Of a stretch of 63,675 nucleotides of DNA, positions 1-10,123 are shown in pieces (position 1 is the stretch's first letter; every line of letters begins with the position of its first letter). The notes under the pieces were generated by a model that was not told where the DNA came from, did no database searches, and saw only the letters and a program-made list of their open reading frames with translations. Both the position numbers and the translations under genes were made by a program. This DNA comes from Gnetum montanum (Eukaryota > Streptophyta > Gnetopsida > Gnetales > Gnetaceae), in NCBI GenBank assembly GCA_015680685.1, contig MNCI01003606.1, positions 64,162 to 127,836 on the forward strand, given 5' to 3'.

Positions 1-2088
1 CAATCAGGAATAGAGGTAGACCCGAAAAAAGTAAAGGTCATCCAAGGAATCACTCAACAACCAGAAATGGTCAAAGATATTCAGTCATTCCTTGGACACA
101 CTGGCTACTATAGGAGATTCATTGAGAACTTCTCCAAGATTGCCAAATCGTTGGTAGAATTAACAAAAAAATATGCACCCTTCAAATGGACTAGGGAATG
201 TGAATGAGCATTCCAAACTCTAAAAAAAAGGCTTGTGGAAACCCCTATTCTACAAGCCTCGTACTAGTCTAGACAATTTCATATAATGATTGATGCATCT
301 AATTATGCCTTAAGAGTTGTACTAACACAGTTAGATGAACAAAAATGTCCTTATTACATCCACTGTGCAAGTAAAAGTATTGCTGGTGCACAACTCAACT
401 ACACAACTATAGAAAAGGAATTAATGGCTGTAGTGTTTGCACTGGACAAATTTAGGCACTATGTGTTGGGCTACAAAGTGTACATTCATACAGACCATAG
501 TGCAATTTAGTTCCTCATGAACAAGCCAATGGTTAGTCCTCATATTATATGTTGGTTGGTAATCCTTCAAGAGTTCGATTTAACAATAGTAGATCAAAAG
601 GGCATTGAGAACATAGTTGCCGATCATTTATCTCGGTTGCATTGGGACAACAAAGAGGATGAATATGTCTTATTTGATTACTTTCCTAATGAAACCCTCT
701 TTGCCAGTGTAATAAATAAGCAACCCACGGGAACAAATTGGTATAATAGCATTCTTACTTATCTCCTCTCCCAACAAACACTATAGGGGTTGGACTTTAG
801 GAAGAAGCAACGGTTTCTTCGTAAAACCAAGTACTTCATGGAAATCAAGGGACAACTCTATAAAGTCTATCCTGATGGCTTGGTTTGATGGTGTGTGCCC
901 GATGAGGATCAATTAAGAGTTCTTTAGGATGATCATGAGGGTCCCTGTGGGGGCCATTATGCAGGGAGACGAATGGCCATTAAGATCCTACTTGCAGGAT
1001 ATTATTGGCCAACGCTATTTCAGGATGCCCATCAGTTTGTCCAATCCTGTGAGTGTTGTCAACGGGATGGTGGAATGACTACTAGAATGGAGGGTCCACA
1101 ACAATGGATTCAACCCTTAGAACCCTTCGATATTTGGGGAATAGATTTGATGGGGCCTATTACATCGATGTCCAATGGGAAAGCTTATATTATTGTTGCT
1201 GTTGACTACTTAACCAAATGGGCTGAAGTAGCTGCTGTAACAAATTGCACATCATCTACAGCTGCATGATTTGTACAACAACAAATCGTAAATAAGTTTG
1301 GTGTGCCGCGTGCACTCATCTCCGACAATGGAACATATTTTACAGGTGTAACCTTTCACAAGTTGATGCAACGCTTAGGGGTGGAACATAAATTGACCAC
1401 ACCTTATTACCCCCAAGCTAATGGCCAAGCCGAGGTTACCAATCAGGAGATTATGACAATATTAATGAGAACAATTAGCAAATTTAGGCGAGATTGGAGC
1501 ATGAAACTAAACGACGCTCTCTGGGCGTACCGCTCCACTTGGAAACTCCCTACAGGCTACTCTCCCTATGAGTTGGTGTACAGAAAACTCCCAAAACTTC
1601 CAATTCAAACGGAGCTCTGTATACTATCCATGGAATGTGACCTCCACCTTGACCTCGATCTAGTACAAAAACAACGATTGGCATCTCTAAATGTTCTTGA
1701 CGAGAATCGATTGGTTGCCCTGTCATCAAACGAGAAACACAAGGCATACAACAAATAATGTCATGACTCAAAAATTTGAAAGGTTAAATACCAACCCTGA
1801 GACAAGGTCCTTTACTAGAATCCCGCACATGTAACACAACGTACGAAGTTTCAAACATTGTGGGAGGGACCCTACATTATCCATACAACCTTTTCCTCGG
1901 GAGCCATGACAATATACAAGCCTGAAACCGCTGACAAGAGATTACTGGTCAATGTGCAAAAAACCAAACCTTTCCATGAACCAAGAATAGCTAGTGCAAC
2001 TCACACCTCTGGTAGCGGACAACCATGCTCCTTATTTCGGATCTCTCTCTTTCAATTTAGTCATGGGGGAGATGGCCACCTGTGCTAA
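1..2088 (+). pseudogene. pol: pol relic: RT C-terminus, RNase H, integrase
   Basis: One reading frame runs from base 1 to 2088 and is broken only by in-frame stops (for example at 205, 265, 508, 784, 1267 and 1756). Visible in order are the RT-RNase H linker (SFLGHTGYYRRFI), RNase H (MIDASNYAL at 286; IHTDHSAI near 490), the zinc-binding HHCC part of integrase (CECCQRDG near 1050), and the integrase core with first Asp in WGIDLMGPI, second in ISDNG and Glu in GQAEVTN. The C-terminal LWEGPYII module lies near 1858. All three integrase catalytic residues remain. There is no chromodomain, as expected for Athila/Tat. Stops are mostly explained by CAG/CAA/CGA/TGG to stop transitions, so this is a decayed copy and not a frameshifted one. 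Confidence 0.93.
2061..2073 (+). other. PPT-like G-tract at end of pol
   Basis: The sequence TCATGGGGGAGAT lies at the very end of the pol frame. It matches the polypurine tract before the 3' LTR of the same element (CAGTCATGGGGGTA at 3951-3964). The corresponding place in element 4 (27635-27648) has the same tract, and element 3 has a weaker match (12136-12152). A role as a second plus-strand primer is inference. Confidence 0.5.
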
Positions 2089-2113
2089 TAAATCAAGGCC
2101 CTCAGTTCTTTTT

Positions 2114-2179
2114 AGTTTTTGTTTTACACATTTTTGTTTTACACATTTTTGTTTTACATATTTTTGTTTTACAAATTTC
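2114..2179 (+). repeat. 15-bp tandem repeat, about 4 copies
   Basis: The unit TTTTTGTTTTACACA is repeated about four times with small changes. It lies just after the pol stop. Confidence 0.85.
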
Positions 2180-2232
2180 TTTAACTTTTCTTTTTTTTTG
2201 TTTTACAACATCATTGTACTTTTTTCATTTCT

Positions 2233-2250
2233 TGTGTGTGTGTGTGTGTG
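2233..2250 (+). repeat. GT dinucleotide repeat
   Basis: A run of alternating G and T of about nine units, in the spacer after pol. Confidence 0.9.
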
Positions 2251-3605
2251 ACTTATCAATCCTATAAGTTTGTCATTCAATAAGTGTTCTTCATGATGGT
2301 ATGAACTATTTTTATATTGATTGCTATTGTTTGGTTTGTACCTTTAAGTTATGATGTTGATACTAAGGTATGTTTCTTTTGATATGACAGGCAATGAGTC
2401 CACTTCATCCATTCATCCACAAGTTTCTATGGTCTCTCTTGGCTTGGAAATGTACAGTTACTTTCTAATAAGAACTTTAAAGAATCGGTGACTACACATT
2501 TCTCATACTAAGGAAAGACTCAAGGATTGAAAAGGGTGTGACTTAAAGGGAACTTGAGGCTTTTGTGTGGCCATTCTCTTGGGTGCTTGGATGTTTTCTT
2601 CTTGAGTTTCTTGCCATTCTGATGTTACTCAATTATCGGGAAGTTGAGAAAATAAAAATAACAAAGTCTTTGCATGGTGTGGTTCTCATGCATAAACACA
2701 TAAAACACAAAAAAAAATAGCGAGAATTCAAAGCACACCCCTTAGAAGAAATAATCATTTAGGCTATAAGAATTGGTTATGGAACTCAAATAAAAATGTT
2801 CCCTCTAACTAAGGCCCTTCTCGCTTCCCATTCTCTCCTCCATTTCATCGGAATGGTGGTGACATTCTTGTTACTTCAAGGGGATGGATTGGCCGAATGC
2901 ATTAATGCGAAGTCACTAGATGCGGTTTGTTTAAGGCTGGACTTGGAATGGATATACTAAGTCACATTAATCATTAACACACAAGGGGCTATACACCACC
3001 TTGTTCTTGATACTCCATTCCATTCTCTTCTCTCCATCCTTCTCTCCATTGTTCACCTCATTGCCAGTTGTATCTTTAGTGTATCTTTTGGTTGATGCAT
3101 TGTTTTCTTTTTGGTAAATTCTTGTGGTTAAGACTTTAACTCTTTTTCCAAATGACATTCCCAGAGCCTACGGACTCTTTGAATGTGGTATTGTCAGGGC
3201 ATTAAGGGCATGAGCTTGCTTTGGGTAGGACCCACTAACATTCCTATTTGGTGCACTAGTTAACTTCTTTCCCCTAACATTTTTGCAATCCATTTTATTT
3301 TGTTCATTTCCATATTGACATCCCTTTCATCGATGTCATAGTTGTCTCTTTTTCTCCATCTTTCTTGATTCTTTTTATTTCTCCATTCTATCGCTATCAG
3401 ACGTTAGCTATTAGTCATGGGGTACGGGGCCCAATTTTTTCAATTTTCTCCTAACCCCTACACCTTCGGTAGTCACCACTATTATATCTCCAGATCTGTA
3501 TCAGCCATACCACAACTCAGCCAATGGACCTTTCACCGAAGCAAGGTATCAATTGCATTGAAATTCATTTACCCTTGCTAATATAAGACTATGTTGTGTG
3601 TGCAG

Positions 3606-3950
3606 ATGGCAATCATGAAACAATGGATTGGATCTGGAGGGAACATTTGAAATGGAGCGGTGTTGAAGTAGCTATGCAAGGAGCAAGGTCGATGACATGC
3701 TTACAGATGGATGACGAAAGACATAATCTCAACGTTGGCAGCAACAAAACTTCTTTCTCTCTCTCTCTTAGCTACCAAATAAGGCTTGATGTCAAATGTA
3801 ATAAGGTGTTCACTCTTGTTGTCATGAACACCAGTATTATCTTGTCCTGTAATGATGATCCATTCACATGTCATCCCATTAGTTCCGTTTGAGTCAATAA
3901 TCCCATACCATCCCAATATTTTGTAAGGAACTCAAGGATGAGTTTTTATT
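3606..3950 (+). pseudogene. ORF2 remnant of element 1
   Basis: The ATG at 3606 directly follows a splice-acceptor-like TGTGTGCAG (3597-3605), as in the ORF2 starts of elements 3, 4, A and B. Only about 350 bases separate it from the PPT, against 2.6-2.8 kb in fuller copies, so the domain region and coiled coil are gone. The last 60 bases (CCCATACC...TTTTGTAAG...TCAAGGATGAG) match the pre-PPT sequence of the other elements. The residual frame is interrupted and I would not expect a product. Confidence 0.5.
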
Positions 3951-3964
3951 CAGTCATGGGGGTA
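3951..3964 (+). other. polypurine tract of element 1
   Basis: CAGTCATGGGGGTA immediately precedes the TG that opens the 3' LTR. The same layout is seen at 31378-31391 (element 4) and, on the other strand, at 36335-36348 (element A). Confidence 0.85.
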
Positions 3965-4820
3965 TGATGGGACGCAATATCGCGTACATGATATTGCATA
4001 CGTGATATCACATCTATCGTGATATCACATCCCATGCGATATCGCATCGTCCCTCACAATATCGCGTACGTGATATCGCGGTGTGTCATCAAGTCTATAA
4101 ATAAGAGGCGGATCTCCCTTTGTTTCTCATCTAGATCTAGACCTTAATGAAACTCTGGCAGTTTTACCTCTCTAGAGATAGAATATTTTCCATGTGCTCA
4201 CAGTAGGAGCTCCAAAGTGAACAGATCTTTATTGGAGAAAATATTATACCTGAACACATGTTTGTGTACAAAAATAAAGATGAACTTCTTGGATAAACCT
4301 TGCAGTGCATGGAATAGGCTAAATAGGATTTTATTTACTATTATTTACTGTTTATCATTTAATCGCTTTATTAGTCATTAATTCCTTCTCAACCCTTCTC
4401 TACTAGTTAAGTGCCTCAGTACGACCACTTCGAGCACATGCATTATGCTTGGTGATCCCAACAACAATTAGCGTTTGGTAACCAAGGTTACATTGGTTTA
4501 GGGTGTGAACGGTAAGTGGGAACAGATGCTGATGCTAGGTTAATTCAAAATTAGTTAGTTAGTTAAAGTTAGTAATTAGTCTCTTCACCCTTCACCTTAT
4601 CACCATAGGAGATAAAATTGAAAAGAAATAAAAATCATATACCTCAGACTTACTTAACCATACACCATGAAAACTACAAGTAAGTCTGGGAAGAAAACGA
4701 ATAATTAACCTTAAGTGTTCCATGAGGCGTGTAGGCACTTAGTCTGTGGAGTTTGACTAGATCATGCGTGTTACACTTGTATTCATATGGTTGAGTGTAG
4801 GGGTACCTCGCCACTCATCA
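3965..4820 (+). repeat. 3' LTR of element 1
   Basis: The LTR opens TGATGGGACG and closes CACTCATCA, 856 bases. U3 carries an array of palindromes around GATATC. A TATA box (TATAAATAA, 4096-4104) and a polyadenylation signal AATAAA (4273-4278) follow. It aligns well by eye with the LTR of element 5 (61814-62591), including the stretch from the TATA box to AATAAA and the final GGGTACCTCGCCACTCATCA. The older relatives LTR2 and LTR4 share the downstream body but not the U3 array. Confidence 0.93.
3970..4104 (+). promoter_or_regulatory. U3 promoter with GATATC palindrome array and TATA box
   Basis: Repeats of GCGATATCGC, GTGATATCAC and decayed forms (AATATCGCG, GATATTGCA) fill the 110 bases before TATAAATAA at 4096. 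The 10-bp palindromes hold CpG at both ends, and decayed copies show CpG to TpG or CpA. This is the expected place for the element's enhancer. The binding protein is unknown. Confidence 0.7.
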
Positions 4821-5187
4821 ACTAGCCATTGTAGCTATAGCCAAAAAGCCACAACCATAGCCTTAACCACAATAGGCAGGAGAGGTAGGAGAAGATCCTT
4901 TAGCACCTTAAGAATCGCCACTACCTAGGACTATTTGATTTTCTCTTTTTCTTTAAGCTACTAGAGGGGTTTTGCTATTAGTTTTGTAATTAGTGTTCAA
5001 TTTTGTTGTTCCAAACACCAAATTTTATAAAAAATTTTAAATCTATACACTTTGGTACCTAGTATCTATTGAGTTAGTTGTATGTTAGTTAGTTAGTCAA
5101 TAATTCCATACCTTACCAAAATTTTGTAAGAAGATTGTTCCTCCTTTTGTTCACTCAAGGATAAGTTTTCATTCAATTACTGGGGTA
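4821..5187 (+). pseudogene. tail of element 2: ORF2 end and 3' UTR
   Basis: This segment ends with CAAGGATAAGTTTTCATTCAATTACTG and a weak PPT before LTR2. Such a tail occurs before every 3' LTR of this family. The frame ending SPLPRTI-stop (stop at 4936-4938) resembles the ORF2 end of element 4 (SPRTM-stop at 31163-31165). It is therefore the 3' end of an older Tat element into which element 1 inserted. Confidence 0.7.
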
Positions 5188-5994
5188 TTATGAGTCATCA
5201 TAGGTTTGACTGCATCAACATGATCCCATCGACGTGTACGCATCAACGTGTACTCATCATCACATACGTGTCCATGGAGTGTCTTGTATTGCCTATATAA
5301 ATGTGTGTACTCATCATATTTATGGAATTCATTGATTAATAGCTTAGCTAAACTCTTGCATTTTGTTTCTTCTAGAGTTAGAATATTTTCTAAGTACCTG
5401 TAGTAGGAGTGAGAAGTATACAAATATTTATTTGAGCATTGATCTACCTGAATGCCTTGGTGTGAATGACAATAAAGATAAGATTTCTTTATAAACCTTA
5501 TAGCACTTGGACTTAGCACAATTTATGTTTAAGAATTTAAGTAATTAACTGACTTTGGATAATTAACACACATAAGTATGACCACCTCGAACATACTTTA
5601 ATGCTTGGTAATCCTAGTAGCACTTACGCTTGGTAACCTAGTAGTGTTGCGACATGTTCAAGATGTGCATGGAAGGTGGGAAGAGTTACCTATGTTAGGA
5701 TAAGTTAAGGAATTACTTAGTTATTAGATTAATTAAACATTTAATTAATTTATTTTTGGCACTTACATGAACAAAATGAAAAACATAAAAATGATAAAAA
5801 TCATTACCCTAGTTACACTTAATCATATGATTACACCTTACAAGTGGAACTAGGAAGAGAAGGATCATGTCTTTGAGATTCAATGCCTAGGCAAAGTGCA
5901 CTTAGAGAGCTGAAGTCTACAGAATTTGACGAGATTGCTTAGTAAATGCTAATTATCCATATGGTTGGACATAGGAACTACTTGCTACTCATCA
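5188..5994 (+). repeat. 3' LTR of element 2 (diverged subfamily)
   Basis: About 807 bases from TTATGAGTCATC to CTACTCATCA. The first base pair of the expected TG is changed to TT. The body matches other Tat LTRs (TATATAAATG near 5296, GTTAGAATATTTTC near 5378, CAATAAAGAT near 5469). The U3 motif is different: repeats of CATC(A/G)ACGTG instead of GATATC. An ORF of 116 codons on the minus strand here is a chance frame. Confidence 0.82.
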
Positions 5995-6976
5995 ATTTCA
6001 TGTCCTTTAGCTATCATTTTCCAAGTTGCTTTTAATAAGTTTACCAGTTGCACTAAATTGGAGGCCTAAATGAGCCATTCAAGATTTCTTCCTTGCTGTA
6101 CAAATGATTTCCTCCTAATCATTATGATTTTGGATTCTATTTTAACTTAGATTTGCTTAAGGCTTTTCCAAGTGAATGAGTGGTATGGGAGAACTTATGT
6201 TTATTTATTTTGATGAATTACTTTCTAAGGTTGATATCATCGAGATTGATTATTCATAGTGCCTAGTACTATTTATTAGGCTTCTACATCATTATTATAG
6301 AAGTAATGGTACAAAAAATGACAAAATGAATTTTCATGTTTATTTCTTTTATTTATTATAGTAATGAAAGAGTTTACAACGTAAAAGTTCACATAATTAC
6401 ACTATATTTAAGAATTAATTTCTACTCCTTCCATATGGATTTTTTCTCTTCAATATATTTCAATTAGATATTTGGTTGTCAAATCTTTAATTATTTTTGT
6501 TATCTTCAATATTTTGATTCAAAATTTCATAGTTTTATTTATTCATTTGGTTTTCTACCTTTAGTTTTACAATCTTTTCTTTGATTTGATTTGGTTCTCT
6601 TTTTACTTGTTGTAATATCATGATGCTAGTTATTCTTTTCTATATATCTCTAACATCAATTTTAAGACATTATGACATTCAATATTTTACCAAATTCCAT
6701 TGACATTTGTTCCACCTTTTTTAGAACATCAAAAAACTCTTTAGGATTGTGTCTAATTTTTGACTAGTTCATGATTTTTATTTTTTCTAGTGATTAAGTT
6801 TCTCATTTACCCCTCTTTGCCTTGCTGGTATACAAGGTTACTTCCTACAACATTTAATAGATTATTGATTTTTTTTCCTAGAGTCTAATCTATTCACCTA
6901 CCTTCTTTTGGTTTCAACTTCAATTCAATTTTTCACTAATCATTTGTTGGTATCAATTTCTATTCTTTAAAACCTT
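5995..6976. other. AT-rich stretch without recognisable gene
   Basis: No convincing ORF, RNA gene or LTR body is seen. It may be the internal 5' end of the copia-type element suggested by the next entry, read on the minus strand, or flank of element 2. Confidence 0.5.
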
Positions 6977-6988
6977 ACTCTAATACCA
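6977..6988 (-). other. possible copia primer-binding site (initiator tRNA-Met)
   Basis: On the minus strand the bases read TGGTATTAGAGT. This differs at one position from TGGTATCAGAGT, the usual Ty1/copia primer-binding site complementary to initiator tRNA-Met. It is followed on the plus strand by TGTCAAAATTG, which would be the end of a minus-strand 5' LTR (minus reading ...TTTGACA). No gag could be traced, so this is tentative. Confidence 0.4.
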
Positions 6989-7600
6989 TGTCAAAATTGA
7001 TTATGAAGATAAAATATTTTCTCCACAAAGATCAATATAAAAGATATTATTAAATTTTCATAGATTTACATGATGATTTCATTCTTTATTAAAATGAATC
7101 ATTAGTAATTTTATTATGTGAAATATCTATCTTTTGTGTATGAAATGGATGTTCCAATCTCTCATGAGCTTTATCATTACTACTGCAATCTTTTTATTAC
7201 TTCTATATAATCTTATTTGGTCTAAAAATTTTGTTTTACTCACTCAAATAATTAATTAGAAGCTTTTCATTGTTCATTGTGGTCTCGTATAAAAAAAATG
7301 GTGATATGGACATTCCATCTATCTTCCTCTCAAAATTGTTTCCATTCTTATTTGTAGGTTTTATCTTCCATTCTTTGTACATATAAACCTCACATTTATT
7401 GACTTTCTTGAAAATTTTATTTTCATCATACAAATTTAACTTAAATGATTTTTTTATTGTTATTCATCAATTTTTATAATTGGTGAATGAACTTGATACA
7501 CACTTTTCCTCCAAGAATGTTATACTTACTTTTGGACTTAGTTTATTAATAATGATTGTTACTATTCAAATGTGTGTATATCTTCTTTTCCATGTGTCTT
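6989..7600 (-). repeat. possible copia 5' LTR (boundary uncertain)
   Basis: AT-rich, non-coding sequence that would be the LTR belonging to the PBS at 6977-6988. One edge is supported by TGTCA next to the PBS. The far edge could not be placed. No second copy was seen in the window. Confidence 0.3.
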
Positions 7601-7639
7601 TTCATATGAACATGATAACTATGATGAACCATTACTTGC

Positions 7640-9290
7640 TCTAAAAATTATGATCAATATTTTTAATGTAGTTTACATCCTCAATAGGCATCAAAGAGAT
7701 AGCTAGATCAAACGGCTCAACATGAACAAAATTCCTAAATTTGAGGAAGGTTACAATGCTAATCCACAACATCATTTGCAAGCCTTTCAATATTCTTGCA
7801 TCTTGAAAAATATAGAAAATGACTAGTAAAAGCTTAAGTTATTTCCTAAGACAATGATAAAGAAAGTTGAAAGTTGGTATTGGTCCTTGGACCCAAAATC
7901 TATTCATAGATGGAGTACAATGCTAGAGTTGTTCAATGAGAAGTATTAGACTTACTCTAGGGTATTTGTTTTAAGGAAGCATATTCAAGGATGGAAATAA
8001 GATAACGACAAATCCCATGATGTAGCCTTGGATAGGTACTATCTATTACTACACCAATGTCCAAGCCATCATTTCTCTCATAGGAACTAGCTTCATCACA
8101 TAATAGATAGACTCAGAAACAAAACTAGAGAGACTCTTAGGATCCACACCTAAGTAAGACTATTAGAAATGAGGGCCCATTAGATTTAAAGGCTCATTAA
8201 CTAGGCAGCAAAGAAAGAAGGGGAGTTAAAGAAGAGAAAAAATGTAGAGGAGAACAATAGAGACCCCTTAATCTACAAAAAGTAGGTATGTTTCTATGAA
8301 CTAGAGGAGGAAGCACCATTAGAGAAGGTTGTGCAAAGAAAGATCTTGCTAATCCAAAAATTTATTATTAAAATATCTACCAAGGTAGATAAGATGTATG
8401 ACTCTTTAGATGAGAAGTTCCAAAAAAAGCTTAAAATCATAGAGGAGAAAATAAAATAAAAGAGTAAGAACAAGGAAAAAAGAAGGAAGAAATATCTAGT
8501 AAGGAACTATCATCATCAAAAAGGTAAGGCTGAAGTGGTAGATGAGGTTGTAGAATTTAGACATAGATAGCAAAGGATGTGAAATTTACCAATGAAACCA
8601 TCCCAAGGAATGTTGTCCAATCCGATCACACCAACAAGAATTAGAATTTATACTGTAAATCTAAAGATTACTAAAAGACAACCACTCAGGAGGTTGCCTT
8701 ATCCTCAAGCCAACTATTAGTAATAGTTTCATCAAAAGCACTATCCAAGTGGAATGCTAGCTCAATCTCAAGATTACTTTCATTAGTGCAAAAAGCCCTA
8801 GTTGTGGGGAATGTGACCACCAAGGTAATAATATCCTTTAATCATATCCATATAGCTATTATGGCTAGCAATATATGTTACCAAGTGTCTCCATGGCCTA
8901 CACTTCTTCCTATCATTACTATCCTCCAAAATATCATTGACCTGGCACTCCACATGCTAAATCTCCTTCCACATATACTTTTTATTATCTAAAGTAGCAC
9001 TATGCATCTCATACCTCCACTCCCTTATTGCTTGCATTGCTTGTGCAAGGTAAAATATCTTTATAGCCCCAATGATGCAATTCCATAAGAGTAGTAAACT
9101 TACAAGTGAATGACAACTCAAGTGCTTTTAAGTGTAAGCTTTAGAAAAGGTCATATTTTAGACCTAATAGTCCACCCAAATAATCATAGGCATCTATGGC
9201 TACAAAATCCTCCTAATTTATCCGAGGAATATCTATTGAGTCAACTTCAAATTAAAGAATCCAAAATATACAAACTATTATGTTAACTCA
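7640..9290 (+). pseudogene. gag: gag relic of element 3
   Basis: The frame NKIPKFEEGYNANPQHHLQA followed by a tryptophan-rich segment (WYWSLDPKSIHRWS near 7870) and LFNEKY...YSRV is the retrotransposon Gag capsid-like region. It matches element 4 (22320-22570) and element A (42900-42640). A K/E-rich segment follows, then a zinc knuckle relic at about 8579-8625 (CEIYQxNHPKECC), in which one Cys has become Tyr. Many in-frame stops. The N-terminal Gag domain seen in elements 4, 5 and B is not found upstream. Confidence 0.8.
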
Positions 9291-9299
9291 TGCAACTAC

Positions 9300-9910
9300 A
9301 TATTAAGTAAAAGCAGGACATCTTCTATGGAATTTAACTAACTTTGAAAGTCATCTCATATATTTGGAGATGGTAGGGAATGATCTATGTAAAGATCTAT
9401 TAGACTTAGGTTCTAGTGTGAATTTAATCTCCTAAGAGATGTACAAAACATGTAATCTACCTCCATTAAATAAGTCCAATATCAAGTTATAGCTTGCAAG
9501 ATAATCCATTACAATTTTGTTGAGATTAGTAGCGGACATTATGACCACTATGAGATTAGTAGACTTCCTAGTGATCCATGTGGACAATTGTAAGAAGGAC
9601 TTCCCGATTATTATGGGGAGGGCTTAGGTAAGTATCATTGATGCTAAGATAGGAATCAAAGACCTCTCCTTGAAAATATCTAAGGAGAATGAGTTTGTTA
9701 AAATAAAGAAGAAAAGAGTTCCATGCATTGTGTATAGTGATGCAAGGTGCAATTTCAAGTAGAAAACATGAGCAACCAAGAGCACATCTATTATAGCATG
9801 GAAAATGTATGCTAAAACTATCAGTATTCAAAGATGCTTGTACGTGGCAGCCATAAAATAGGAAGATATCCAATGGTTGATTACAAATAATTGCACCAAT
9901 TTTACAATGT
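9300..9910 (+). pseudogene. retroviral-type aspartic protease relic of element 3
   Basis: LLDLGSSVNLIS near 9400 is the active-site turn of a retropepsin. The usual D-S/T-G reads DLG, which would disable it. Downstream text (FPIIMGRA near 9600 and DAKIGIKDLSLKISKENEF near 9640) matches the same region of element 4. Matching sequence stops at about 9914, where the GC-rich segment starts. Confidence 0.75.
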
Positions 9911-9914
9911 GCAT

Positions 9915-10123
9915 GGTGTGCTGACCGAAATCGTCGGTGCAAGGCTGGAACGTTACGAGCACCGAAAGATCTACGGACAAGCACAGTCGACCCTGCCTCC
10001 GCTTGAGGACAAGCTGGAACGGACGAAGGCAGAGTGCCTTGAATGGTCCGCACGCGGATCAAACAAGGACTTCCCCAACGTTTGCCGCTACAACACGTTG
10101 GGTTATACGTAAACGATGCACGT
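9915..10123. other. GC-rich foreign-looking segment ending in N
   Basis: About 208 bases of clearly higher GC than the surroundings, full of CpG, with no match to the corresponding part of element 4. The segment replaces the first half of RT (about 650 bases in element 4). It is open in two plus-strand frames and one minus-strand frame. It ends at an N at 10123, after which RT resumes at a conserved TFTSPWG motif. An assembly chimera or contaminant contig end is the simplest reading. I do not recognise the protein. Confidence 0.75.

Larger units (their letters stand above)
2089..3600 (+). other. non-coding spacer between pol and ORF2
   Basis: No credible open frame is present. The first part is T-rich with a 15-bp tandem repeat and a GT run. 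Later parts (for example 2770-2830 and 2920-3000) resemble the spacer of element 4 (28270-28520), so the spacer is an inherited part of the element. A second PPT-like tract (GTCATGGGGTACGGGG) lies at 3414-3429. The U3-like block seen in elements 4, A and B is not recognisable here. Confidence 0.6.
1..4820 (+). mobile_element. Tat-lineage Ty3/gypsy retrotransposon, element 1 (3' part)
   Basis: The window opens inside the reverse transcriptase region. In order it contains the RT/RNase H connection, RNase H, integrase, a long spacer, a shortened ORF2, a polypurine tract and a 3' LTR ending in CATCA at 4820. Domain order RT-RNaseH-INT makes it Ty3/gypsy. The long extra region between INT and LTR, and the tRNA-Asp PBS seen in sister copies, point to the Athila/Tat group. 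The 5' half lies outside the window. The flank after the LTR (4821 on) reads as the tail of another element of the same kind, so this copy is inserted in an older relative. Its target-site duplication cannot be tested here. Confidence 0.88.

Noticed and set aside
1740-2088. Chromodomain at the end of integrase
   Set aside because: Sequence after LWEGPYII has no chromodomain pattern; its absence fits Athila/Tat and not the chromovirus branch.
3970-4085. GATATC palindromes considered as a CRISPR-like or satellite array
   Set aside because: Spacing is irregular, there are no unique spacers of constant size, and the array is bounded by LTR start and TATA box in several copies. It is U3 sequence.
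5169-5519. A 116-codon minus-strand frame
   Set aside because: It lies within LTR2 and is interrupted in the equivalent place of the other LTRs.
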